A stretch of DNA of 12,552 bases from CAYSNP01 sp964432485 (GCA_964432485.1 CAYSNP010000047.1:1-12552), one strand, 5' to 3'; shown: positions 1 to 6,497, numbered from the stretch's first letter. The notes: a model not told the origin generated them from the sequence alone. Program-made: numbers and translations.

Positions 1-2
1 AA

Positions 3-440
3 GATATTACTGAAATCGAGCAGGATAACAGGTTGACGCCGGGCAAATTAAAATATATCAAAGAAATTGCGCAAATATCGGAAGAAATTGATACAGATGA
101 GTTAAAGGATATGGGACTGGATAAACTGCGTAAGATTAAGTATATCTTGCAAGAGGATACAGAGGCTTCATTTGAGGAGTTAAAAGATTTAGAAGATAAC
201 GAGCTTAATGATAAATATATCCAAACTAAGGACGATGTCGGCAAGCCCGATAGCCCCGACAAAGACGATGACGATGATGACGACGATGTTACTATTATCA
301 AGCCACCAGAAGATGATGACAATGATGACGACGATGTAACTATTATCCAGCCACCCGATGACAATGACAATGATGGCGGCAGTATAGGACGCCCATCCGA
401 AGGCAATGATGATGCCGACCTTGGCCCTTCACGCGGATAA
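3..440 (+). CDS. C-terminal fragment of an RsgI-like/anti-sigma-type protein with acidic repeat tail (5' partial)
   Basis: The frame is open from position 3 with no stop, so the gene begins before the window and only its last 145 codons are visible. An internal TTG at 33 is not needed as a start. The first part reads RLTPGKLKYIKEI...IDTDELKDMGLDKLRKI. This resembles the short helical LTPGK...IxKI...LKxMSxxxL segment I associate with the extracytoplasmic region of RsgI-type anti-sigma factors and related Clostridia surface proteins; that is recalled family knowledge, not a search. From about position 240 the protein becomes a run of Asp/Asn with two copies of DDDVTII(K/Q)PP, ending in SIGRPSEGNDDADLGPSRG. 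No membrane segment is visible in this part. A low-complexity acidic tail fits an exposed or secreted region. The downstream gene has its own promoter. Confidence 0.6.
   Translation, partial: DITEIEQDNRLTPGKLKYIKEIAQISEEIDTDELKDMGLDKLRKIKYILQEDTEASFEELKDLEDNELNDKYIQTKDDVGKPDSPDKDDDDDDDDVTIIKPPEDDDNDDDDVTIIQPPDDNDNDGGSIGRPSEGNDDADLGPSRG
279..374 (+). repeat. 48-bp tandem repeat, two copies, within the acidic tail
   Basis: Copies lie at 279-326 and 327-374. They are directly adjacent, in frame (16 codons each), and differ at six bases by eye (42/48 identical). They encode DDDVTIIKPPEDDDND and DDDVTIIQPPDDNDND. The differences are mostly third-base or conservative, which suggests an older duplication under selection for acidic, proline-containing sequence. 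The GAT/GAC run on the left side (about 262-287) extends the low-complexity tract. Confidence 0.85.
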
Positions 441-504
441 TTTATTACATTAAGCTGTTTATGTAACAAATATACATTTTATAGATATTTCAAAATATAC
501 TCTA

Positions 505-533
505 TTGTCTTTTTAATTTTACTATGGTATTAT
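505..533 (+). promoter_or_regulatory. Promoter for the + strand URO-D gene
   Basis: A -35 box TTGTCT (505-510), a 17-base spacer and a -10 box TATTAT (528-533) preceded by TGG make an extended -10 sigma-A-type promoter. Transcription would start near 540, giving a leader of about 25 bases before the ATG at 565. Confidence 0.6.
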
Positions 534-564
534 TTAGAAAAAATAAGGATGCTTTTTTTATATT

Positions 565-1557
565 ATGAATTGTAAAGAAAGAGTTATAAAAGCGTTAGAG
601 TTTAGGGGACCAGACAGGACTCCTATATGCACAATGCATTTGCCTACTAAAAAGTTTCTAGATTTTTTGAGAACTGCTTTTACAGTTAAGACGGATATGT
701 TTATGACTTCCTATATTTATAAAAGGAAAAAGCTGACCAAAACCACCGCTATGGATGTATGGGGCGCGGTATGGGCAAGCTTCGGCAATAAGGGAGAAGT
801 GGTAGACAGCCCCTTAAAAGATTGGAGCGGGCTTAAAGGGCTAAAAGTCCCCAACTACCTTAATTTTAGCAGTATTCTTTTTGTAAAGGCTACAAGGCTG
901 CTCTTTAAGAAAAAATTCCTAATTGGCAATATCCCTGATATGATATTTTCGCTGGGCACCTTTTTAAGGGGGTTTGTGCAGTTTATGGAGGACCTATATT
1001 TTAACCCTGACGAGGTGGGGCAACTAATTGATATTGTAGTCAATCTTAACCTGCAATTAATAGACAAATATGCAGACCTTGGACTTGATGCGGTAATGGG
1101 CTGCGACGATTTGGGCTTGCAAGACAGTCTGATGATTAGTCCGGAAATGTTTCGCAAAATGTTTAAGCCGGGCTATGAAAAAATGATAAAAAGGGCGCAT
1201 AAGCGGGGAATGAAGTTTATTTTGCATTCTTGCGGACAAATTAAAGAAATTATTGAGGACTTTATAGAAATTGGGCTGGATGCGCTGCAATGCGACCAAC
1301 AGGACAATATGGGGGTGGATGAGTTAAACGAAAGGTTTGGAGGCAGAATTGCTTTCTTCTGCCCTGTAGATATCCAAACCACTTTGTCAACCAACGACCT
1401 GCAAAAGATATACGAAAAATCTCGTAAACTGGTACTGACGCTGGGCGCTCATAACGGCGGCTTTTTAGGCAAGGTATATCCCACTCCTAAAGATATAGGA
1501 GCACACGAAAAAAGCATACAAGTTATGCTTAAAGCGTTTATTGAAAAAGCGGATTAA
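565..1557 (+). CDS. Uroporphyrinogen decarboxylase (URO-D) family protein, probable corrinoid/methyltransferase-type
   Basis: This 330-residue protein has the URO-D family opening (NCKERVIKALEFRGPDRTP), the central GCDDLGLQDSLMISPEMFRKMFKP segment (about 179-201) and the HSCG motif (H221, C223). In the methylcobamide:thiol methyltransferases of the MtaA/MtbA type an H-x-C pair plus a later Cys bind zinc. Here the later position reads AHNGGFLGKVYP (295-306) with no Cys, so a canonical MtaA zinc site is not complete. True heme-pathway UroD is unlikely: no porphyrin genes are nearby and the neighbours are corrinoid-related. It may be a substrate-side methyltransferase or another URO-D-like enzyme. 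The ribosome-binding site is weak (AAGGA at 545-549, 15 bases from the ATG). The stop codon abuts that of the converging URO-D gene with no gap. Confidence 0.85.
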   Translation: MNCKERVIKALEFRGPDRTPICTMHLPTKKFLDFLRTAFTVKTDMFMTSYIYKRKKLTKTTAMDVWGAVWASFGNKGEVVDSPLKDWSGLKGLKVPNYLNFSSILFVKATRLLFKKKFLIGNIPDMIFSLGTFLRGFVQFMEDLYFNPDEVGQLIDIVVNLNLQLIDKYADLGLDAVMGCDDLGLQDSLMISPEMFRKMFKPGYEKMIKRAHKRGMKFILHSCGQIKEIIEDFIEIGLDALQCDQQDNMGVDELNERFGGRIAFFCPVDIQTTLSTNDLQKIYEKSRKLVLTLGAHNGGFLGKVYPTPKDIGAHEKSIQVMLKAFIEKAD

Positions 1558-2550
1558 TTATTTTTTATCTTGATAAAAGTCTTGAATAGCTTGAAAATAG
1601 CCATCTATGGCATCCCAATTGCTGTTTGGAGGAATGTCGCAGCCTGACGAAATCAAGTAATTGTTATAATGTGCGCATTGCTCCAATAGCTTCAAGGTAT
1701 TTTGATATACCGTTTGCTTGTTTTCCATACAAAAATCAATGGGATTGAGATTTCCGGCAATCACCTTATCGGAGGGAGCACGCTCCAGCACTTGCGCCAT
1801 ATCCACAGCATTGCCGAAATGATATATATCCGCTCCCAACTCCAGTATGCCGCCCAGCAGAGGTATCACATTGCCGCAATTATGGTAGACAAAGACAAAG
1901 TTTTTGTCTTGAGTGTCCTTTATTATTGTTTTTACATATTTTGAACTAAATTGCTGACAAAGCGCAGGGGACAGCAACCCTGCCGCAGGCTCTGCCATAA
2001 TTACCCCGCTTGCGCCCGCCTTTTTAAGAGCAGCAATATAAGCGGCAATAAAGGATGCGCATTTTTCCAGCAAGATTTCTACATTTTCGGGCTGGTCATA
2101 GCATGCTATCATCAATTCAGTCATATCATATAGCCGCCCTGCCAAAGAGTAAGGTCCTATTACTCCGCAAAAGATAGGCTTGTCAGTCAAACGCTTTGCC
2201 TTAATCAAAGCATCAATATAGACTTGCCCTCTGCCCTTGCCTATCTCCGGCACGCTTACGCTTGCGGCTTGAGAAAGATTGTTTAATATGCCATGCGTAA
2301 CAGTAGGGATTTCGCTCTTTTCCAGCTTAATTTGCGCACCAAAGGCTTCCGCTTCAATGGATAAATCCATTATATTAAGAGCTACACTCATAGTGCATCT
2401 GTCTAAGACTGCCTTTATGCCTTCGGCTTGCTTATCGCTACTTGTAACCAATTCAAGCACGCTGCATCCGCGCAGCTGCGTTGCGGGATAAGAAAGTATA
2501 GGCATTGAAAGACACTTGTTGGCAAGCATCTCTTTTACAAGAGGCTTCAT
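1558..2550 (-). CDS. MtaA/MtbA-like methylcobamide methyltransferase (URO-D family)
   Basis: A URO-D superfamily methyltransferase that would move a methyl group between a corrinoid protein and an acceptor. The ligand set expected for zinc-dependent MtaA/MtbA enzymes is present: H223 and C225 in VYHNCGN and C304 in SSGCDIPP. Typical family segments are GVIGPYSLAGRLYDM (129-143), GVIMAEPAAGLLSP (182-195) and GNLNPIDF (266-273). I chose the ATG at 2550 (330 residues). It lies just downstream of the corrinoid gene's stop (2555-2557), and the family-like sequence begins there. A longer frame from 2664 would add 38 Arg/Met-rich residues that are an out-of-frame reading of the corrinoid gene. No strong Shine-Dalgarno site precedes it, so translation is probably coupled. 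The physiological acceptor (CoM in methanogens, tetrahydrofolate or another thiol in bacteria) cannot be decided from sequence. Confidence 0.85.
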   Translation of the reverse strand: MKPLVKEMLANKCLSMPILSYPATQLRGCSVLELVTSSDKQAEGIKAVLDRCTMSVALNIMDLSIEAEAFGAQIKLEKSEIPTVTHGILNNLSQAASVSVPEIGKGRGQVYIDALIKAKRLTDKPIFCGVIGPYSLAGRLYDMTELMIACYDQPENVEILLEKCASFIAAYIAALKKAGASGVIMAEPAAGLLSPALCQQFSSKYVKTIIKDTQDKNFVFVYHNCGNVIPLLGGILELGADIYHFGNAVDMAQVLERAPSDKVIAGNLNPIDFCMENKQTVYQNTLKLLEQCAHYNNYLISSGCDIPPNSNWDAIDGYFQAIQDFYQDKK

Positions 2551-2554
2551 AACA

Positions 2555-3190
2555 CTAGGCAAGGCAAAAGCCACGGGCAATTTCTGCCGCACTTGCCGCA
2601 TCCGGAGCATAGGCATCCGCACCGATTTCATTGGCGTAGTCTTGCGTAATGGGTGCGCCGCCAACCATAACTTTTACCCTGTTGCGCACTCCCGCCTTAA
2701 CCAAGTCCTGAATAATTGCCTTTTGGGCTTGCATAGTTGTGGTAAGCAATGCCGATAAGCATAATATTGCCGCCTTAGTTTCTTTGATAGCCTTGACAAT
2801 TTTATCGCTGCCAACATCTATCCCCAAGTCGGTACATTCTATTCCCGCGCCTTCAAACATCATCTTAACTAAGTTTTTGCCTATATCATGCAGGTCCCCT
2901 TTAACTGTGCAAATAATAGCTTTGCCGATAGGCTTCACGCCCTCATTTTTTAGCGCAGGGCGCAAAACCTCCAGCCCAAAGTTCATAGCGCGCGCCGAAA
3001 TTAGGACCTCAGGAACATAAATCTCATTGTTTTTGAAACGCACGCCTATATCGCTCATTGCGGGAATCATTGCTAAGTTTAATATATCGCAGGCAGCAAC
3101 TCCCTCCTGCAACGCCTTTGCAGTCAATTCCTTAACTTCTTTTGCCCTGCCGCTTTTAATAAATGAACAAATATCTTTTAAGATATCCAT
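2555..3190 (-). CDS. Corrinoid (B12-binding) methyl carrier protein, MtbC/MttC-like
   Basis: A 211-residue corrinoid shuttle protein. Residues about 1-88 match the helical cap (B12-binding_2), with IPAMSDIGVRFKNNEIYVPEVL at 42-63. Residues about 89-210 are the cobalamin-binding Rossmann domain. The DxHxxG motif is GDLHDIGKN (98-106), with H101 the expected lower axial cobalt ligand. SALLTTTM (146-153) and GGAP (177-180) line the nucleotide-tail pocket. The length is normal for stand-alone corrinoid proteins of methyltransferase systems. A strong GAGGAGG site sits 5 bases upstream of the ATG. It is first in a two-gene operon with the MtaA/MtbA-like gene. No substrate-specific MttB-type methyltransferase and no RamA-type activase are in the window, so the methyl donor is unknown. 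Confidence 0.93.
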   Translation of the reverse strand: MDILKDICSFIKSGRAKEVKELTAKALQEGVAACDILNLAMIPAMSDIGVRFKNNEIYVPEVLISARAMNFGLEVLRPALKNEGVKPIGKAIICTVKGDLHDIGKNLVKMMFEGAGIECTDLGIDVGSDKIVKAIKETKAAILCLSALLTTTMQAQKAIIQDLVKAGVRNRVKVMVGGAPITQDYANEIGADAYAPDAASAAEIARGFCLA

Positions 3191-3243
3191 TGCAGCCTCC
3201 TCAAGGTTAAAGACCTTTATAAAACAAGGATCTCAATATTACT

Positions 3244-3272
3244 ATTATACAGCCAAGGGGAACAAAAGTAAA
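3244..3272 (-). promoter_or_regulatory. Promoter for the corrinoid protein/methyltransferase operon
   Basis: On the minus strand, -35 TTTACT (3272-3267), a 17-base spacer and a consensus -10 TATAAT (3249-3244). Transcription would start near 3237, about 47 bases before the ATG at 3190. No cobalamin riboswitch can be recognised in this short leader. Confidence 0.6.
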
Positions 3273-3344
3273 TAACAAAAGTCTCGTCTTAGAAATTGTT
3301 AATGGAGGTATGTATCAGCATACAGAAAACCGCGCTTATAAAAG

Positions 3345-3845
3345 TTAGTCTTTCTTTCTCATAAGTACAAATTTATTGACAGGATATATCAATAAAAAGC
3401 CTGCAACTTGAACGATTGTTTTTGCTATTAGACCTGCAACATCTGCATTATCAATAACTTTGCATAGTTCTGTATTCAAAAGGCCGCCTACATAAAAGTT
3501 AAGCCCGACAATAATAATAATTGCCATTACTGCAAACCCAATTGCACTCAGTAGCATATTGTTTGTAGACTTAAAAGTCTGCGTAAAATTTGTTAAAAAT
3601 TTCAACGTCTGACCAATAACGGACGATGCGATAAATGCAATCAAAGCGCCCATTCCGCCGGCAGCAGTAGGATATACAAATATAAACCACTCTACTGATT
3701 TATTAACACCTTGTCGGGGCAAAATATAGTTTAGAACCACAAAAATCAACAACTCCAACCATCCCGCTGTTACTGAAAAAAATGTGTACTTGGCAAATTC
3801 CCATGCAGCGGGCTTTTTAGCAAAAAACTCTTTAATTTTAGCCAT
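3345..3845 (-). CDS. GtrA-like polytopic membrane protein
   Basis: A 166-residue hydrophobic protein with about four membrane segments (roughly residues 18-42, 53-78, 98-121 and 137-158) and a basic C-terminus (KFVLMRKKD). The size, the four-helix layout, the N-terminal basic FAKY patch and the NFTQTFKST turn (86-94) resemble the GtrA family. Those proteins work with glycosyltransferases in moving lipid-linked sugars across the membrane. No glycosyltransferase is adjacent, so the role here is inferred only from the fold. AAAGGA lies about 8 bases before the ATG and a near-consensus promoter lies just upstream. It is separated from the corrinoid operon by about 150 bases and has its own promoter. 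Confidence 0.65.
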   Translation of the reverse strand: MAKIKEFFAKKPAAWEFAKYTFFSVTAGWLELLIFVVLNYILPRQGVNKSVEWFIFVYPTAAGGMGALIAFIASSVIGQTLKFLTNFTQTFKSTNNMLLSAIGFAVMAIIIIVGLNFYVGGLLNTELCKVIDNADVAGLIAKTIVQVAGFLLIYPVNKFVLMRKKD

Positions 3846-3874
3846 AATTCGTTCCTTTTGATATAATTGGTATA

Positions 3875-3903
3875 ATTGTAATTGTTTAATGCCAGCTTGT
3901 CAA
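3875..3903 (-). promoter_or_regulatory. Promoter for the GtrA-like gene
   Basis: On the minus strand, a perfect -35 TTGACA (3903-3898), a 17-base spacer and -10 TACAAT (3880-3875). The predicted start near 3868 leaves a leader of about 23 bases containing the AAAGGA ribosome-binding site. Confidence 0.75.
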
Positions 3904-3954
3904 GCCTTGCGCCGCAGAACTTACAATGGCGGCTTGTTCGTTGCGGTGTTATAT

Positions 3955-3977
3955 AGCCTTGATTTTAGAGGCTTTTT
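3955..3977 (+). terminator. Possible intrinsic terminator (+ strand)
   Basis: AGCCT (3955-3959), a 9-base loop and AGGCT (3969-3973), followed directly by a T run (TTTTT including the last stem base). The stem is short. No intact + strand gene lies upstream, so it may be a leftover of a removed gene, like the adjacent GNAT remnant. Confidence 0.35.
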
Positions 3978-3994
3978 CTAGTAAAATTATTAAT

Positions 3995-4096
3995 ATGATA
4001 CTTCGAACATACAAGCGCAGTGATTGTGTCGAGATATGGCAACTTTTTTTTGAAACTGTGCACACAATCAACGCCAAAGATTATACGCAAGAGTAG
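3995..4096 (+). pseudogene. N-terminal remnant of a GNAT-family acetyltransferase
   Basis: An ATG at 3995 opens a 33-codon frame reading MILRTYKRSDCVEIWQLFFE then TVHTINAKDYTQE, ended by TAG at 4094. This is the typical start of a small GNAT N-acetyltransferase (IRxYKxxDxxEIxxLFxxTVHxxNAxDYxxEQ). Such proteins normally run about 150 residues, but here a TAG falls where family members have Gln/Glu-Gln, a TAA follows three codons later, and the next 35 bases hold no recognisable continuation before the converging ybaK gene. No good ribosome-binding site is seen. The identification rests on recalled family pattern. Confidence 0.7.
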
Positions 4097-4131
4097 CGGT
4101 TGAGTTAAATGTAAATCAATAAAATAATCTA

Positions 4132-4620
4132 TTAAGCAAGATTGGCCTTTGGTGATTGCTCCCTTGTCACATCAATCCACTCTTTGTAAGCGGAAAGGTG
4201 CTCTAATTCGGGTATGGAGAGGTGGGCGATGCTGTTGGCAGAGCCTGCGGCGGGGTAGATTGTAGCATTGGCTTTTAGGGAGCTATCGAGATATACGGTA
4301 ACTCCTTGCTTTATGGCAAAGGGGCAAATGCCGCCTATGGTATGCCCTATATACTCTTGCAGCCTCTCTATGGGTATCATTTTGGGTTTTTCTGCAAATT
4401 TTGCCTTATATTTTTGGTTATCTATGCGCACATTGCCGGCGGCTACTATCAATATTGGCTTACCGCTTACCAAAAATGACAATGTTTTGGCTATTTGGCT
4501 AACTTTACAGCCTACAGCTTGCGCTGCCAACTCCACAGTTGCGCTGGAGGAGGGGAGTTGCCTTACTCTATCTCCAAGACCATTATTTTCAAAAAAATCT
4601 TTTACATACTGATATGACAT
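4132..4620 (-). CDS. ybaK: YbaK/EbsC-type Cys-tRNA(Pro) deacylase
   Basis: A 162-residue, single-domain YbaK/aminoacyl-tRNA editing protein. YbaK hydrolyses Cys mischarged on tRNA(Pro) in trans. Family marks are the AKTLSFLV strand with K45 (equivalent to the conserved active-site lysine of YbaK), AAGNVRIDNQKYKAKF (60-75), GGICPFA (96-102) and GSANSIAHLSIPEL (126-139). Length is normal and no synthetase domain is fused. AAAGGA lies about 8 bases upstream of the ATG. YbaK-like proteins differ in the misacylated tRNA they clear (Cys-tRNA(Pro), Ala-tRNA(Pro) and others), so the exact substrate is inferred. It is monocistronic and diverges from the glycosylase gene. Confidence 0.88.
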   Translation of the reverse strand: MSYQYVKDFFENNGLGDRVRQLPSSSATVELAAQAVGCKVSQIAKTLSFLVSGKPILIVAAGNVRIDNQKYKAKFAEKPKMIPIERLQEYIGHTIGGICPFAIKQGVTVYLDSSLKANATIYPAAGSANSIAHLSIPELEHLSAYKEWIDVTREQSPKANLA

Positions 4621-4647
4621 AGTACTATCCTTTTTTATTCTCTTAAT

Positions 4648-4676
4648 ACTATAACATAATACCCTTAAAAAAACAA
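4648..4676 (-). promoter_or_regulatory. Possible promoter for ybaK
   Basis: On the minus strand, TTGTTT (4676-4671), a 17-base spacer and TATAGT (4653-4648). The -35 is only a half match. The predicted start near 4641 is about 20 bases before the ATG. Confidence 0.4.
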
Positions 4677-4716
4677 AACCCTATTTATTTTGCAGCAAAA
4701 TTGACACAATAAAGGT

Positions 4717-5292
4717 ATGGAGTTTGTACCTATTCTTTTGCCTGAAGATGCACCGCCTAGTTATGCACAGGATTATAGAAATTGTCCTATTTGTACTGAA
4801 AAATCCCGTTTAGTCTGGGGAGAGGGCAATCCGCATGCCCCTATTGTAATTATTTTAGATAATCCGGGCGCAAGAGAGGATAAAGAAGGCAAGGCTTTTA
4901 TTTGCGGAGCTAGGCAAACCTTGCAATATGCTATCCACCAATCAAACTTAAAACTCAAAGATATCTATGTAACTTATCTGCTAAAATGCAGACCCAGAGG
5001 GCAATATGATAAGGAAAAGGCAAGAGCATTTAGCAAGCCGTTTTTAATAAGGCAACTGCAAGATATGCAGCCAAAATATTTAGCCTGTTTGGGTAATACT
5101 GCCGCACAAGCTATGTTTGACAATAATAAGACAAGTGCCAAAGAGCTTAGAGGCGCTTGGCATCAAGTGTTGGGCTTACCTACAATGGTCTCTTATCATC
5201 CGCTTGCCGCCCGCAGTATGCCTAACCTTATGCCATATTTTTTACAGGATTGGCGGATGCTAGGGGAAAGGTTTAATGCAGGACAGTTATAA
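4717..5292 (+). CDS. Uracil-DNA glycosylase, family 4-like (iron-sulfur type)
   Basis: A 191-residue base-excision repair glycosylase of the UDG superfamily. Motif A is LDNPGARED (47-55) instead of the family 4 GEAPGxxED, leaving D48 where the family has Glu. The middle strand is YVTYLLKCRPRG (84-95), then LGNTAAQAMF (125-134), and the C-terminal motif is VSYHPLAARSMPN (158-170) with H161. Family 4 enzymes hold a [4Fe-4S] cluster with four Cys. C23 and C26 (NCPIC) and C91 (KCRP) are present, but the expected fourth Cys before the LxRQL helix reads FSKPFLIRQL, so a Ser or Lys stands there. C124 (LACLG) is a possible substitute. The ATG at 4717 has AAAGG only one base upstream, which is poor. 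A TTG at 4738 is an alternative start. Confidence 0.8.
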   Translation: MEFVPILLPEDAPPSYAQDYRNCPICTEKSRLVWGEGNPHAPIVIILDNPGAREDKEGKAFICGARQTLQYAIHQSNLKLKDIYVTYLLKCRPRGQYDKEKARAFSKPFLIRQLQDMQPKYLACLGNTAAQAMFDNNKTSAKELRGAWHQVLGLPTMVSYHPLAARSMPNLMPYFLQDWRMLGERFNAGQL

Positions 5293-5336
5293 TAAAGAAC
5301 AAACATAATCCCCCTATATATTACAGTTGCGGCAGC

Positions 5337-6122
5337 TTATACTTCCAATTTTTCTGCAAGAGCCGGCACCAATACTTCTATGGCGACATTGCTACTTTTC
5401 ATCTTGTCTAAAAAGGGCGTATAATCCACTTTAGAGGATATAGGAGGGCAGTAATCGTTAAAATGAGTCAATAAAACTTTTTTGGGATGGACAGTTTCAA
5501 TCACTTTCATAGAATAGTCCGCCAAATCGCTTCTGCCTTGATAGGGCAACGCCAATAAATCTACATTTTGCGGATATTTTTCTTCCTTAAAAAGCCCCAT
5601 ACTGCCGAGAATCAATATTGATTTTTCTCCATCATTTACCTCAAACACCAATATCTGTTTTGCTTCTCGCTCTATAAATAGTGCATTAAAGCCTATGCGC
5701 ATTACCGCAGGCAGCATAGCCCAAAACTGTTTTTGGAATACAGTTTTCAAAATAAGGGGCAAGCCGAAAGAAGCATGAGTGCCTTTATATGCAGTAATTT
5801 GAATATCCCCTATACAAAAACTATCTCCGGGAGCTATGCAATTCAGGTTGGCTTTGCTCCCAACCCTTTTTTGCAGCATTTTTAACGGTACACTAGTGCA
5901 ATATACGGGGATATCCTTGTCCTTTATTATTTCAGGAACATCTCTTATATGGTCAAAATGGCCATGCGTAATTACAATGGCATTCACGCTTTGAAATGTC
6001 TCCAAAAACTTACTTCGGTAAAGGTTTCTTTGGGGCGTAATAGTAAAGAAAGGGTCAAACAGTATCTTTGTATCCTCTTTTTCTACTATCAGCGTTGCGG
6101 TTTGGTACCACGAGATATTCAT
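5337..6122 (-). CDS. Metallo-beta-lactamase-fold hydrolase (UlaG/YtnP-like, function unknown)
   Basis: A 261-residue cytosolic MBL-fold protein. The HxHxDH motif is THGHFDH (52-58: H53, H55, D57, H58), with KGTHASFG (113-120) and LLTHFND (217-223) providing later histidines. The usual metal-bridging Asp region is ILGSMG (171-176), with Ser in place of Asp, so the second metal site may be altered. The opening ISWYQTATLIVEKEDTKILFDP is typical of the UlaG-like lactonase branch. It lies 9 bases after the stop of the 74-residue gene, with only weak AAGAG spacing, so it is probably translated from the same message. The substrate is unknown. It converges on the UDG gene with a 44-base gap and no visible terminator. 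Confidence 0.85.
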   Translation of the reverse strand: MNISWYQTATLIVEKEDTKILFDPFFTITPQRNLYRSKFLETFQSVNAIVITHGHFDHIRDVPEIIKDKDIPVYCTSVPLKMLQKRVGSKANLNCIAPGDSFCIGDIQITAYKGTHASFGLPLILKTVFQKQFWAMLPAVMRIGFNALFIEREAKQILVFEVNDGEKSILILGSMGLFKEEKYPQNVDLLALPYQGRSDLADYSMKVIETVHPKKVLLTHFNDYCPPISSKVDYTPFLDKMKSSNVAIEVLVPALAEKLEV

Positions 6123-6131
6123 TAACGATAA

Positions 6132-6356
6132 CTACTCTTGCAATTTAGCATTCTCTTCGGCAAATACCGCTTCAATTTTCCCTAGCACCTCTTCAGATAG
6201 TTGCTTTGGGATAATCTTTGAGCATGACCTTAAAGAAAACCCTTTGAACATATTGATTTTGGGGTGGGTGACCAAGCCGGGGGCTATTGCATCAACCTTA
6301 TCTTTTAGGGTTTGGTTCTTTAACAAATCTTTAATCTTAGAATCAAGTGTATACAT
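6132..6356 (-). CDS. Small helical protein resembling the C-terminal domain of some esterases/hydrolases
   Basis: The chosen start at 6356 gives 74 residues and has AAAGGAG 6 bases upstream. An earlier in-frame ATG at 6410 falls inside the -10 box of the promoter and would not be transcribed. The sequence is MYTLDSKIKDLLKN...AIAPGLVTHPKINMFKGFSLRSCSKI...LSEEVLGKIEAVFAEENAKLQ. It resembles a short helical module (D..I.DLL.NP.A...L...LPG....P.I.MA.GM.L) that I recall as an appendage of some carboxylesterases and glycoside hydrolases. Here it stands alone. It is first in an operon with the MBL-fold hydrolase, so the two may act together. No catalytic motif is visible. Confidence 0.75.
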   Translation of the reverse strand: MYTLDSKIKDLLKNQTLKDKVDAIAPGLVTHPKINMFKGFSLRSCSKIIPKQLSEEVLGKIEAVFAEENAKLQE

Positions 6357-6408
6357 TTTTCGCTCCTTTTTAGTATATTTGTAAAAATAATTCGCAGTCG
6401 TTATTTTC

Positions 6409-6436
6409 ATTATAACATTGTTATCTTTTGAGTCAA
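6409..6436 (-). promoter_or_regulatory. Strong promoter for the 74-aa/MBL operon
   Basis: On the minus strand, -35 TTGACT (6436-6431), a 16-base spacer and extended -10 TGTTATAAT (consensus TATAAT at 6414-6409). The start near 6402 puts the ribosome-binding site and the ATG at 6356 in the leader and rules out the ATG at 6410. Confidence 0.8.
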
Positions 6437-6474
6437 TATAGTTGATTATATGTAATTTTTATTAAAAATTGATA

Positions 6475-6493
6475 TGAAATATATATAATTTCA
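6475..6493. promoter_or_regulatory. Dyad operator candidate upstream of the enolase-like operon
   Basis: TGAAAT (6475-6480), seven bases ATATATA, and ATTTCA (6488-6493) form an inverted repeat. It ends four bases before the proposed -35 box of the + strand operon, a usual activator position, and its 19-bp size suits a LysR-type dimer. It lies between two divergent promoters. The AT-rich centre lowers its significance. Confidence 0.4.
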
Positions 6494-6497
6494 AGTA

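Noticed and set aside
445..466. TTACAT-N10-ATGTAA hairpin after the first gene as a terminator
   Set aside because: The stem is AT-rich and no T run follows, so it is not a convincing terminator.
565..2550. Either URO-D gene as the heme-pathway uroporphyrinogen decarboxylase hemE
   Set aside because: The MtaA-like zinc motifs, corrinoid neighbour and lack of porphyrin genes favour methyltransferase-type members.
2548..2664. Longer start for the MtaA/MtbA-like gene at 2664
   Set aside because: The extra 38 residues are an out-of-frame reading of the corrinoid gene's 3' end, rich in Arg and Met, and family similarity begins only at the ATG at 2550.
3310..3348. A 12-codon frame (ATG at 3310) after GGAGG on the + strand
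   Set aside because: GGAGG is only one base from the ATG, the peptide is tiny, and the site sits in a short AT-rich spacer; a GTATG-N6-CATAC dyad there is also too weak to name.
4094..4096. TAG in the GNAT remnant as a pyrrolysine codon, since a methylamine-type corrinoid system is nearby
   Set aside because: A TAA follows three codons later and no acetyltransferase sequence continues, so simple gene decay explains it.
4701..4729. TTGACA at 4701-4706 as the promoter of the UDG gene
   Set aside because: No acceptable -10 box lies 16-18 bases downstream, and transcription would begin inside the coding region.
6357..6410. Start of the small protein at 6410 (92 residues)
   Set aside because: The ATG lies inside the -10 box of the only good promoter, while the ATG at 6356 has an ideal AAAGGAG site.
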